The notes: generated from the sequence alone by a model not told the origin. Counted from the stretch's first letter, positions 6,074 to 13,487 are shown. The stretch: 18,211 nucleotides of DNA from an uncultured Lentisphaeria bacterium (GCA_913042885.1 CAJWLW010000070.1:1-18211); one strand, 5' to 3'. Numbers and translations: made by a program.

Positions 6074-7063
6074 TTACGATAAATGTCTCAAAACCGCCTC
6101 CGTTGTCAAGCGACGAAGCTCTTGAATCGCCCCCTCCGAGTAGAACCCAACATGAGGCGTAAAAATGACATTCGTTAGGGTTCGGAGGGGATGGTCAACG
6201 GGGAGAGGGGCATGCTCGTAGACATCTAAGAGCGCAGCACCCAAACGTCCCGCGCCTAATGCCTCCACGAGCGCATTTTCGTCCACTAACCCACCGCGTG
6301 ATGTGTTGATGAGTACTGCGCCGGGTCTCATCAAGTTTATCGTTTCGGCATTGATGAAATGGCGTGTTTCATCCGTCAGAGGCATGTGGAGCGAGACATA
6401 ATCGGATTGGCTCAGCAACGCTTCCAAGCCGGGCAACCCAACGCCTAATTGCTTGGCGAAGGACGGGTCCGGTGGACTTCTATACGCCAAGACCGTCATG
6501 CCAAAGCCCACCGCTCTTTGTGCAACCGCCCGGCCAATACAACCAAATCCCAATAAACCGAGTGTTTGTCCAGATAAACGGGTAACTGGTCCGCAACCCC
6601 AAATCCCAGTCGTTTGTTCCCGTTCATTCCAGCGCTTTTGGCCCACAAATTGGTGGTACTCAACGATTTTTCGATTCCAGGCCAACAACATCGCCAAGGT
6701 GTGATTGGCAACTTCTTCCGTGCAGTAATCATGAATACCCACCACGGGAATACCCGCCGCTTCAGCGGCTTTTCTGTCAATGTTGTCCAACCCGGTACCA
6801 AAACGCGTAATGACCTTGCAACGTTGCATGGACTGGATAACCGCCTCGTTAAAAGGGGCATGCATGCACATGATCGCGTCGGCGTCATGAACTGCATCAA
6901 TCAAACTCGCCTCGTCATGCCAGTCTACCTTTTCGACGCGCATGTCAGCCAGCACAGATTTTTCAATGGACAGATCTTCACCTGCCGGTGAGTCCGTCAC
7001 AGCGACAAAGTATGTTTTCTTTTCCTTCAATTCTTTCAACCTTCCAGTTTTCCAGCCTTGCAT
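6074..7063 (-). CDS. D-isomer-specific 2-hydroxyacid dehydrogenase (phosphoglycerate-dehydrogenase-like)
   Basis: NAD-dependent dehydrogenase of the SerA/CtBP superfamily, 329 residues. Seen: substrate-domain segment ITRFGTGLDNID (85-96), hinge NHTLAMLLAWNR (120-131), GxGxxG in LGFGCIGRAV (171-180), catalytic arginine in NTSRGGLVDENAL (Arg256) and the histidine of TPHVGFYSEGA (His304). The third catalytic residue, the glutamate just before the proline in the usual DVFxxEPLP, is Ala285 here (DVYEHAPLP); Glu283 is two residues off. Either the enzyme is impaired or it belongs to a variant group. It follows the truncated PEP mutase-family gene by 23 bp on the same strand, so the two were probably one operon. 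The start ATG7063 has AAGGG very close upstream and is not certain. Substrate unknown. Confidence 0.85.
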   Translation of the reverse strand: MQGWKTGRLKELKEKKTYFVAVTDSPAGEDLSIEKSVLADMRVEKVDWHDEASLIDAVHDADAIMCMHAPFNEAVIQSMQRCKVITRFGTGLDNIDRKAAEAAGIPVVGIHDYCTEEVANHTLAMLLAWNRKIVEYHQFVGQKRWNEREQTTGIWGCGPVTRLSGQTLGLLGFGCIGRAVAQRAVGFGMTVLAYRSPPDPSFAKQLGVGLPGLEALLSQSDYVSLHMPLTDETRHFINAETINLMRPGAVLINTSRGGLVDENALVEALGAGRLGAALLDVYEHAPLPVDHPLRTLTNVIFTPHVGFYSEGAIQELRRLTTEAVLRHLS

Positions 7064-7086
7064 CCCTTAATCCATCAGGTGCTGCA

Positions 7087-7484
7087 CTATCTTCCCCGAG
7101 CCACCTGCTCTGGATCTCTTTCCTCAATTTCAGAAAAAAACGTCGCTCCACCCAGCTCCATAATTCGTTGGTAGCCTGCGTTGAAGTCGGCCACATCGAC
7201 GATGCCGTTTTTCATGAGCGCTTCATACACTGTGACGACAGCGTCAATTGCACTCACGAGTCCGACCAGGGGATAGATTACGATTTGAAATCCCAACTCC
7301 TTCAGGACGTCAACATGCACTTCGTCACCGTCCAGGTGTCGAAGGCCGGCGGTCCACAGGAGAGGCTTGTCCGGGATGGCCTCGCGTACCTGCTTCGCCT
7401 CCTCAAGGCTGCTCACAAGAGTCATGATGACATCGGCGCCGGCTTCCGAATACATCGCCAGTCGCTCCAATACCTCATCCGAGT
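7087..7484 (-). pseudogene. PEP mutase / isocitrate lyase family protein, C-terminal half
   Basis: About 132 codons match the second half of this barrel family, whose members make or break C-C or P-C bonds next to a carboxylate (carboxyphosphonoenolpyruvate mutase, methylisocitrate lyase, oxaloacetate hydrolase). Seen: RLAMYSEAGADVIMTLV, then KPLLWTAGL, then ELGFQIVIYPLVGLVSAIDAV, the typical late strand and helix. Full members have about 280-300 residues. The first half, with the KxxC-type active-site loop and metal-binding acids, is missing. The gene is cut exactly where the terminal repeat begins (7485), and the open frame runs on into the repeat as foreign residues. It therefore cannot work as an enzyme, though a transcript could still reach the dehydrogenase downstream. 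Confidence 0.82.
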
Positions 7485-7668
7485 TGATAAGAAACCGCTT
7501 TTCGAAACTGCTGAAGCATACTGCGAGGGGGGGGGCATGCAAACTGAAACGGGGTCAATCCCGTCCCTTATCCACTGCGAGTGGCAGTCGCTTACTGGCG
7601 TGTACTTCGTTGCTGCCCTGGTCGTGCTTTGTCACCTCCGGCCGGGACCGTCGCAAGCGGACGACAGG
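7485..7668 (+). repeat. Terminal-repeat element, copy A (partial)
   Basis: It begins TGATAAGAAACCGCTTTTCG, very close to the ends at 9224 and 9670 (inverted). Homology to 9224-9410 continues beyond the terminal repeat to about 7668, with roughly four fifths of positions alike, then stops. No inverted partner end is found between here and 9224, so this is a one-ended or truncated copy. Its outer end cuts the PEP mutase-family gene. Confidence 0.8.
7515..7542 (-). promoter_or_regulatory. Outward promoter-like hexamers in copy A
   Basis: On the minus strand TTGCAT (7542-7537), 16 bases including a run of nine C, then TATGCT (7520-7515), pointing at the truncated PEP mutase gene and the dehydrogenase. 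The -10 matches four of six consensus positions and the -35 three of six. Support comes from the same layout in the other copies. Confidence 0.3.
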
Positions 7669-7845
7669 GGGTGCGAGGTATTCGAGGGTCGGGCCGCCGT
7701 GCGAGACGGTCATGCCGTCGTTGGTGACGGGTCGGGGTTCGGCGGGCGCGTGGTCGAGAGCGTCCTGCGGCGACATCCCTTCGCCGATCGGCACCCGGAT
7801 CTGTTCACCGAGGGATAGGAGCCGAGGCAGGCGTGATCGGCGCCT
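7669..7845 (-). other. Unrecognised open stretch after the sialidase stop codon
   Basis: Directly after the sialidase TGA, the same minus-strand frame stays open through this stretch and on into copy A, stopping at about 7555. It reads for example GEQIRVPIGEGMSPQDALDH and TNDGMTVSHGGPTLEYLAPP. The composition is protein-like, but I recognise no family and there is no start with a ribosome site. It may be the remnant of another gene that copy A has cut. Confidence 0.3.
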
Positions 7846-9183
7846 TCACCCGCGCAGGTAGTCCAGGGGGATCGTTCTAACCCTCGTCCCCGTCATGCTG
7901 ACGCCGCAGGTTCCCCAGCCGTAGTCGTAGACGAAGACGGCCTCGTCGCCGACGAACTGCACGTCGGGATAGGCGATCCGCAGGGGGCCGGGCGCGCGAT
8001 GGTAGCGGTCGGTGTCGGAAGGTTGGTAGTACCAGTAGTCCTCGCGTTGCTCGATGATCTCGTGCCAGTCCGCCGGCAGCGGCGGGATGACCGTCTCGTC
8101 GTCGAGCGACTCGAGGTTCCGCAAGCTCTCCCACGTCCGGCCCTCGTCCCGCGAGATCGCGCACGAGAGGCGGTGCCGGTGCAGGCCCTTGAGAATCTCG
8201 CCGCGCGACCCCTGGTTCCAGACCATCAGGATCTCGCCGGTCGGCATCCGGCGCAGGCAGGCGGGGGTGGCGGTGCTGGCGATCTGAAGGACCGGCTCAG
8301 GCCGTTTCCAGGTGAGGCCGAGGTCGTCGCTGAAGGATTGATAGCGCCGGCCGTGCTCGCTGCGCAGGTCCATGAGCAGGCGCCCGTCGCGCAGCGGCAG
8401 GACCGCCGGTTCGCCGAGGGCGTAGCAGACGCGGTAGCGGCACACGAAAAGTTCGCTGAGGCTGTGCTGCCACGTCCGGCCTTCGTCGTCGCTGACCATG
8501 ACGAAGCTGAACGACAGGTGGTTGTCGGCTTCGCTGGCGACGGTCTCGTCGAAGGAGATCCAGCGGTACGACGGAGCCAGGATGCGGCCGGAGTCGAGCA
8601 CGAGCGCGTGTCCGGCGCAGCACATGGCATGCTGGGAGAACACGACGACCGGGGCCGACCAGGTGCGGCCCTCGTCGCTGCTGGAGCGGAACATCATTCC
8701 CGAGCCGGCGTCACGGGTGGGATGGCCCTGGGGGAAGTGCTCGTGATCGTTATAGACCATGCCCAGGCGGCCGCTGTTCATGCGGAAGACCGACTGGTGG
8801 TTGCCTTTGACCCGCGCGCCCGCCGCGTCGCGCATCTCCCAAGGCTCGCTCCAGGTGCGGCCGGCATCGGCCGACGAGCGCATCGTCAGGTAGATGTAAT
8901 CGCGCTGCGGCGCGGTGTTGACGGTGGAAAGATCGGCCTCGCCGGTCGGCGCGTCGTTGCTCCGCGAAGGCGTCTGTGGCGGCTTGGCGACGTATGCGCC
9001 CGGGTCCAGGTGACCCGCCAGCTCGTACTCGAAGCCGATCACGTAGAGCTCGCGCTCGGTCGGTCCCGGCGTCAGCGTCATTTCGTAGGTGACCGGATTG
9101 CGCGGCTCGATGATCATCGAGCTGGGGAAGCGATCGACTTCAAGGGGGCAGCCGGTTGCGGCGGCTTTCTCGTGGGTCGTCAT
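7846..9183 (-). CDS. Sialidase-like protein with five Asp-box (BNR) repeats
   Basis: A predicted six-bladed propeller of 445 residues. Five Asp boxes (SxDxGxTW) are visible at about 103-111 (SSADAGRTW), 168-175, 231-238, 284-292 (SFSDDLGLTW) and 344-351, spaced as in exo-alpha-sialidases. The family removes terminal sialic acid or related sugars from glycans. The presence of a ManNAc-6-P epimerase/kinase fusion nearby fits that role, but Asp boxes also occur in non-sialidase propellers. No signal peptide is seen, so the enzyme would act in the cytoplasm or its leader has been lost. I start it at ATG9183, 41 bp from the end of the terminal-repeat element; the open frame continues upstream into that element, but those residues are not part of the family. 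A promoter-like site inside the element points at this gene. Confidence 0.8.
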   Translation of the reverse strand: MTTHEKAAATGCPLEVDRFPSSMIIEPRNPVTYEMTLTPGPTERELYVIGFEYELAGHLDPGAYVAKPPQTPSRSNDAPTGEADLSTVNTAPQRDYIYLTMRSSADAGRTWSEPWEMRDAAGARVKGNHQSVFRMNSGRLGMVYNDHEHFPQGHPTRDAGSGMMFRSSSDEGRTWSAPVVVFSQHAMCCAGHALVLDSGRILAPSYRWISFDETVASEADNHLSFSFVMVSDDEGRTWQHSLSELFVCRYRVCYALGEPAVLPLRDGRLLMDLRSEHGRRYQSFSDDLGLTWKRPEPVLQIASTATPACLRRMPTGEILMVWNQGSRGEILKGLHRHRLSCAISRDEGRTWESLRNLESLDDETVIPPLPADWHEIIEQREDYWYYQPSDTDRYHRAPGPLRIAYPDVQFVGDEAVFVYDYGWGTCGVSMTGTRVRTIPLDYLRG

Positions 9184-9223
9184 CTGGGTCCACCGACGCG
9201 GGTCTTGCCGATCCGCGGTTTTT

Positions 9224-9286
9224 TGATAGGAAATTGCTTTTCGGAACTTTTGAATCATATCGCGAGGGGAGTTGCTATGCAAGCTG
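9224..9286 (+). repeat. Left inverted terminal repeat (copy B)
   Basis: Ends TGATAGGAAATTGCTTTTCG outward. It is 86 percent identical to the inverted right end at 9608-9670 and clearly related to copies A and D. Read inward it encodes DRKLLFGTFESYREG; the other copies give DKKPLFETAEAYCEG and DRKPLFGTFEAYCEG, a handy signature for searching. Confidence 0.85.
9255..9283 (-). promoter_or_regulatory. Outward promoter-like hexamers in copy B, facing the sialidase gene
   Basis: On the minus strand TTGCAT (9283-9278), 17 bases, TATGAT (9260-9255). The -10 matches five of six consensus positions and the spacing is optimal. A transcript would begin near 9248 and run out of the element into the sialidase-like gene, whose start is 72 bp from the -10. 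Confidence 0.42.
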
Positions 9287-9483
9287 TAACCGGTTCGATC
9301 CTGCCTCTTATGCACTGCGAGTCGTAGTTGCTCACTGGCGTGTACCTCGTTGCCGCCCTGGTCGTGCTTTGTCACCTCCGACAGTGACCGTCGCAACCGG
9401 ACGACAAGCACGGGAGCGTTGTCAGCGTCTGAAGGGACAGGGGTATGTTCTGTCGCTGCTGGGCTGGCGGGTTCGATAGGCGC

Positions 9484-9603
9484 GTCGGCCTCGAGCGCCT
9501 CCCGAGCCTGCTCAGCCTGCCAGGGCTGAATCCTCTCATCCTCCGCCAACATGGCAAGGAAATGCTCGATCTCCGCTCGGGGATGCCACCGCAACGTTCC
9601 ACC
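9484..9603 (-). pseudogene. Possible tyrosine-recombinase (integron-integrase-like) N-terminal fragment
   Basis: On the minus strand this reads RWHPRAEIEHFLAMLAEDER followed by IQPWQAEQAREALEAD. An FLxxLAxxxRIxPWQxxQAxxAL pattern resembles the N-terminal SAM-like DNA-binding domain of integron-type and phage-type tyrosine recombinases. It is followed by a Pro/Ala-rich stretch; no catalytic R-H-R-Y region is found. It lies wholly inside the 447-bp element, as expected for the remains of the element's former recombinase gene. The resemblance is from memory of the family and covers only about 36 residues. Confidence 0.35.
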
Positions 9604-9607
9604 CGTT

Positions 9608-9670
9608 CAGTTTGCATGCCAGCTCCCCTCGCAGTATGCTTCAAAAGTTCCGAAAAGCGGTTTCCTATCA
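9608..9670 (-). repeat. Right inverted terminal repeat (copy C)
   Basis: Inverted partner of 9224-9286, ending in TTTCCTATCA on the plus strand. It is closest in sequence to copy A at 7485. Confidence 0.85.
9612..9640 (+). promoter_or_regulatory. Outward promoter-like hexamers in copy C
   Basis: TTGCAT, 17 bases, TATGCT, pointing out of the element toward the flavoprotein gene at 9822. The -35 and -10 are weak matches but keep the position and spacing seen in the other terminal repeats. Confidence 0.32.
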
Positions 9671-9720
9671 GCCCGGACTCCAGGATGTGATTTTTGCCCG
9701 TTCAGAAGGCAGGGACGGTT

Positions 9721-9749
9721 TTGTGATTTCGGTTGGAGTGGAGTATACC
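9721..9749 (+). promoter_or_regulatory. Candidate sigma-70-type promoter of the flavoprotein gene
   Basis: TTGTGA and TATACC, each four of six consensus matches, separated by exactly 17 bases, 73 bp upstream of the ATG at 9822. It lies outside the terminal repeat and is the more likely native promoter. Confidence 0.45.
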
Positions 9750-9821
9750 ATCCAGTAGTCCCCGATGGAGCATGCCCGGATGAGAACGGCCCGGAGTTGT
9801 TGGAACAGGGAAAGCGATTGA

Positions 9822-11435
9822 ATGCCCGAGACATATGATGGCATCCTCCTGGGTAGCGGTCACAACAGCCTGATCCTGCAGGCCTATGCAGGACGTGCTG
9901 GGTTGGAAACGATCTGCCTGGAACAGGATGGAAAACCGGGGGGTGGCCTGACAACCGAGGAACTTCCACAGGGAAGTGGTTTTCGGCACAACACCCACGC
10001 CTTCTTTCACCGGGGCCTTGATCAACTTCCCTGGTACCACGACCTTCAACTCCGGCAACTGGGGGCCGAGTACCTGGAGCCGGAATTGAACGTGGCCCTG
10101 ATCTGTCGCGATGGGCAGAGCCTGCAGTGGTGGACCGATTTTGAACGTACCGTGGAGTCCTTCCGCCGTTTCGATCAACAGGATGCCGAGACCTTGATCC
10201 GCTGGCGTCGGTCTTTCCAGCCAATCGTCAAGCAGATCCTGGTTCCCGAGGCCCAGTCACCCCCGTTGCCCCCGGAGGAGAGAACCCGCCTGCTGTCCCG
10301 GTCGTCCCTCGGCCGGCAGTTACTTGAGGTGAGCGAGTTATCCCCGCTGGAGTTTGTCCACAGGGAGTTTCGACATCCGGTGATCCAGGCAGGGCTGCTT
10401 TTTTTCAATGGCCTGCGTGAAGTCGATCTTCGTGAACCCGGTTTTGGTCACCATATTCCCCAGTTGCTGGCTGCTGACGCCTACGCCCAGATCTGCCTGG
10501 GGGGATCCGGGCAACTTGCCAGGGCGCTGGTTGCCGCGGTGGAGGGGAGCGGAGGGAGGATTGAATGCCAGACCCGGCCGAAACGGATCCTGGTCGAGGG
10601 AGGTCGTGCCGTGGGCGTGGAGACGGCGGATGGACGGCAGCTTCGTGCCCGGCAGTTCATCGCCTCGGGACTCAATCCTCAGCAGACATTTCTGGAACTG
10701 TTTGACGCCGCCGATATCCCGGCCGAGTGGCGACGGCTGGCCGAAGGCTATCGCTACAACCTGCTTGCGCCGCTGTTTGGGACCTACCTGAACCTGCAAG
10801 CCCCGGTCCACTATGCGGCGGCGGCGGACTGTCCCGAGTTGGATCAGGCATTGATGGTGATCCTGGGACTGGAACGGAGCGAGCAATTCCTTGAGATTGT
10901 CGAGCACCATCAGCTGGGGACAATCCCTCCCACGGTGATGTGGGGATCGTGCCCGACCCAGTTTGATCCCCAGCAGGCACCCGAGGGGAAACACGCCGCC
11001 TTCATGTGGGAGAAATTGCCTTTTGAACTTGCCGGGAATGCAGCCCGATGGGACCAGGAGAAGGACCGGCATGGAGAGCAAATGATCGAGACCTGGAGGG
11101 AGTATGCACCCTCATTGCAGGCGGACCTGCTGGATGTCACCACCCGTAGCCCACTGGACACGGCACGGCGACTGCCGAACATGCGGTTTGGTGATCTGCT
11201 GGTTGGAGCCATGACCCGTCAGCAGATGGGATTTCATCGCCCCTTTCCCGGGGCAGGTCACTACCGTGGCCACCTGCCGGGCATGTACCTTTGTGGATCG
11301 AGCTGTCACCCGGGCGGAAATATCACGGGCATGCCAGGCTATAACAGTGCCCAGGTCCTGCTGGCCGACCTGGGAATCAAGGTCGACTGGACACCGGCGG
11401 CCTTGCTGCAGCGACTCCCCGCGGCTGACGGGTGA
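9822..11435 (+). CDS. FAD-dependent oxidoreductase, phytoene desaturase / PYROXD2-like
   Basis: A 537-residue flavoprotein of the amine-oxidase/phytoene-desaturase superfamily. Residues 6-36 form the FAD Rossmann motif (DGILLGSGHNSLILQAY, acid at Glu34 ending the second strand), followed by GGGLTTEELP. The C-terminal FAD segment is MYLCGSSCHPGGNITGMPGY, with NSAQVLL after it, as in PYROXD2-like proteins. The middle part carries the usual substrate-side insertion. There is no signal peptide and no C-terminal membrane anchor. Start ATG9822 is preceded by AGGGAAAG at a suitable distance and directly by the stop of an in-frame 18-codon leader frame (9765-9821). The substrate cannot be told: the group includes carotenoid desaturases and many uncharacterised members, and no other carotenoid gene is nearby. 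Confidence 0.85.
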   Translation: MPETYDGILLGSGHNSLILQAYAGRAGLETICLEQDGKPGGGLTTEELPQGSGFRHNTHAFFHRGLDQLPWYHDLQLRQLGAEYLEPELNVALICRDGQSLQWWTDFERTVESFRRFDQQDAETLIRWRRSFQPIVKQILVPEAQSPPLPPEERTRLLSRSSLGRQLLEVSELSPLEFVHREFRHPVIQAGLLFFNGLREVDLREPGFGHHIPQLLAADAYAQICLGGSGQLARALVAAVEGSGGRIECQTRPKRILVEGGRAVGVETADGRQLRARQFIASGLNPQQTFLELFDAADIPAEWRRLAEGYRYNLLAPLFGTYLNLQAPVHYAAAADCPELDQALMVILGLERSEQFLEIVEHHQLGTIPPTVMWGSCPTQFDPQQAPEGKHAAFMWEKLPFELAGNAARWDQEKDRHGEQMIETWREYAPSLQADLLDVTTRSPLDTARRLPNMRFGDLLVGAMTRQQMGFHRPFPGAGHYRGHLPGMYLCGSSCHPGGNITGMPGYNSAQVLLADLGIKVDWTPAALLQRLPAADG

Positions 11436-11794
11436 GAAATCTGCCAGGCCTCCGAGCTCCCGTTCAGACGGGGGTTCCTTGCATTCCTCGGCTGCAATCC
11501 TCGACGACCTGTCGACTCACGATGCGTCACACCGGCAGGATAGGCCGGTTCCGAAGCCCGGTCAATCCGAACTTCCTGTAAATCGCGGGCCGAGCCTTGG
11601 GTACGCGAATCAGACGGCGGTATCTACGTCCAAAGTCTGGCCATTGTCCCAGGCATGCTGGCATGGCGATCCGCTGCGGGTTGACGAGCGTCTAAAAAAA
11701 AATTGCAATTTTCCGGCGTTTTTCTTATACTGCTATTCTTACCGATATAACTAATGCAACCAATGCTGAAACTGGCATACAACGGAGAAGTCAG
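11436..11794. other. Intergenic region with weak terminator and promoter
   Basis: No gene. CCCGT pairs with ACGGG across TCAG at 11459-11472, followed by GGTTCCTT, a weak terminator of the flavoprotein gene. The region from 11695 to 11760 is strikingly AT-rich and holds the promoter described separately. Confidence 0.45.
11703..11731 (+). promoter_or_regulatory. Sigma-70-type promoter of the secreted protein gene
   Basis: TTGCAA, 17 bases, TATACT (five of six matches at -10), within an AT-rich stretch, with an A run just upstream of the -35 that could act as an UP element. The start codon follows at 11795, giving a leader of about 57 bases that contains GGAGAAG at 11784-11790. Confidence 0.6.
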
Positions 11795-13342
11795 ATGACG
11801 ACCCGATTGCTGAAAACGATTGTCTCGGGCATTGCCCTGCTTTGCCTGTCCCTGTCGACGACCCACGCCCAGTGTGTGATCTACTCGGAGGATTTTGAGG
11901 GAGGCGGTGATCCGCAAAACATCCAGGACGCGCCTTTCTCCTATATAAAGGACGCGGGTCTTTCCTTCACATTAGAGGTGGCTTCGGGTACCGGCCTCAC
12001 CGGCCGGGCAGTGGACGGTGCTACGGGTGGTGCGGGGAATATCCTGGTGCGTTCGCGGCCCATTGACAACATACCGTACCCGGACCTGACCCAGAAGCTC
12101 ACCCTCACGGCCGATGTCGCGGTCTCGTCGGTGGGTATGGTCAACGATTCCGGCATCGGTCTGGCTGTTTCCAGCTTGCCCGGGGGGATATATACGAATC
12201 ATGGCGCCTTTATCTTCGCCTCCAACGGTTTCAAATGGAACTACGATTTCCGCGGCCTGATGGGCAACGGCCCCGGGGCATATGGCACGATTACCACCGA
12301 CGGCTATGCGGAGATCGTGTTGGCCACAATCGAGATCGACTATGATGCCGATACGGTGACCGCGAGCATCACCCACAGCGGCGGCACAGATTCCGTCACC
12401 CAGAACTTTCCAGCCGGTGCCGCGGATGGGATCGATCGATTTGCTATCCAGCTGAACGGTAACCTGGCCGGCTACGGCGTTGACGTCGATAATATCGAAA
12501 TCGAAAGCACCCTCGTCCCAAGTGTCGTCTACTGCGAGACCTTCGAGGGCGGCGATAATGGCCAGGATATTACCGATGCACCGTTCGGTTACAGCAAGGC
12601 CGCCGGTCTGGCATTCCCGATGGAGGTCAACTCCTCGACGCCGTTAACGACTTCATACACCCTCGCTGTCGACGGTGATTCCCCCGGCCCCGGCAAGTTG
12701 CTGCTGCGAACAAAAAACGTCGCGATTCCGACCGGTATCGGCAAGCTGATCACCAACGCGGATCTGACACAATCATATTTCGGACCGATCAATGACTCTT
12801 ACATCGGCCTGGCCAAAGCTGGCATCGGTGCGCCGTTCAACGATAGCGGCGCGCATATCGGTGCCGCCGGCACAAGAGGCGGTTGGGTCTATGATTTTCG
12901 CGGTATCGGCGGGACAAGCGGGCAGCTCTCGACGGCCTCAGTTGCCGAGATCGTCGAGGCCGAGATTGAAATCGACTACGTCAACAGCATCGCCACCGCC
13001 CGCCTGACACACAGCGGCGGTACCGACACCCACTCAGAAAGCTTCCCGTCCGGCGGAGCTGACACCCTTGACCGCGTCGTCTTGCTGTCCAACGGCAGCT
13101 TCGGCGGCTATGGGCTGGATGTCGATAACATCCTGATCCGCTCCTGCGATGACTGCGAGGGCTTGGCATCGGCAGCTTTCGATAGCCTCTGCGCCAGCCT
13201 GGTCTCTACGCCGCCAAGCAGCGTTGCACAACTTGAGGACAGCGCCGCCGCTGCGATTGCCGAGGCTATCTCGGGTGCCGACCTGTGCGACGGTGACACT
13301 GCGGGTTGCGCCTCGCAACTTTTGTCGCAGATCCTGCCGTAA
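11795..13342 (+). CDS. Secreted protein with two tandem LamG-like modules
   Basis: A 515-residue exported protein. The signal peptide covers residues 1-25 (TTRLLK, then a hydrophobic core, cleavage after THA before QC). Residues 27-238 and about 244-449 are two copies of one module. Each begins CxIYSEDFEGG or VVYCETFEGG, has DAPFxYxKxAGL, THSGGTDS near the end, and closes with GYGxDVDNI. The layout (acidic start, many beta strands, GYGVDVDNI close) suggests a concanavalin-like beta-sandwich as in LamG or PEP-CTERM-type proteins, though no PEP-CTERM tail is present. Residues 453-515 are an alanine-rich, cysteine-containing tail. A good ribosome site, a promoter and a terminator indicate a single-gene unit. 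Function unknown; an extracellular carbohydrate-binding or surface role is a guess. Confidence 0.8.
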   Translation: MTTRLLKTIVSGIALLCLSLSTTHAQCVIYSEDFEGGGDPQNIQDAPFSYIKDAGLSFTLEVASGTGLTGRAVDGATGGAGNILVRSRPIDNIPYPDLTQKLTLTADVAVSSVGMVNDSGIGLAVSSLPGGIYTNHGAFIFASNGFKWNYDFRGLMGNGPGAYGTITTDGYAEIVLATIEIDYDADTVTASITHSGGTDSVTQNFPAGAADGIDRFAIQLNGNLAGYGVDVDNIEIESTLVPSVVYCETFEGGDNGQDITDAPFGYSKAAGLAFPMEVNSSTPLTTSYTLAVDGDSPGPGKLLLRTKNVAIPTGIGKLITNADLTQSYFGPINDSYIGLAKAGIGAPFNDSGAHIGAAGTRGGWVYDFRGIGGTSGQLSTASVAEIVEAEIEIDYVNSIATARLTHSGGTDTHSESFPSGGADTLDRVVLLSNGSFGGYGLDVDNILIRSCDDCEGLASAAFDSLCASLVSTPPSSVAQLEDSAAAAIAEAISGADLCDGDTAGCASQLLSQILP

Positions 13343-13369
13343 GTGTCGGCGAAACTGCGCTCGTAATTC

Positions 13370-13404
13370 AACGCCCGTCTGCCGAATCGGTAGACGGGCG
13401 TTTC
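13370..13404 (+). terminator. Rho-independent terminator after the secreted protein gene
   Basis: A perfect 11-bp stem, AACGCCCGTCT with AGACGGGCGTT, encloses an 11-base loop (GCCGAATCGGT, which can itself pair) and ends in TTTC. It starts 27 bp after the stop codon at 13342. Confidence 0.8.
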
Positions 13405-13487
13405 TGCGTACGGCCGCGGTTGTGCCCGGTTGCGCGCTATCATAGCCAATTGCTTCACCACCAGTCGCGACCCGCGTTTGCTCCCTA

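Larger units (their letters stand above)
9224..9670. mobile_element. MITE-like element bounded by 63-bp inverted repeats
   Basis: The two ends, 9224-9286 and 9608-9670 (inverted), match at 54 of 63 positions and both begin TGATAGGAAA. The 447-bp interior has no complete gene. Its left third is shared with copy A; its right half holds a possible recombinase N-terminal fragment. No clear target-site duplication flanks it (GTTTTT on the left, GCCCGG on the right). The form is that of a non-autonomous miniature element derived from a larger one by internal deletion. I do not recognise the family. Confidence 0.72.

Noticed and set aside
9288..9306. tRNA T-arm-like GGTTCGATCC inside the miniature element
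   Set aside because: No acceptor, anticodon or D-arm sequence can be fitted around it, and the related copy A lacks the pairing.
7999..9327. 442-codon open frame on the plus strand opposite the sialidase-like gene
   Set aside because: Shadow of a GC-rich gene: the Asp boxes and codon bias support the minus strand.
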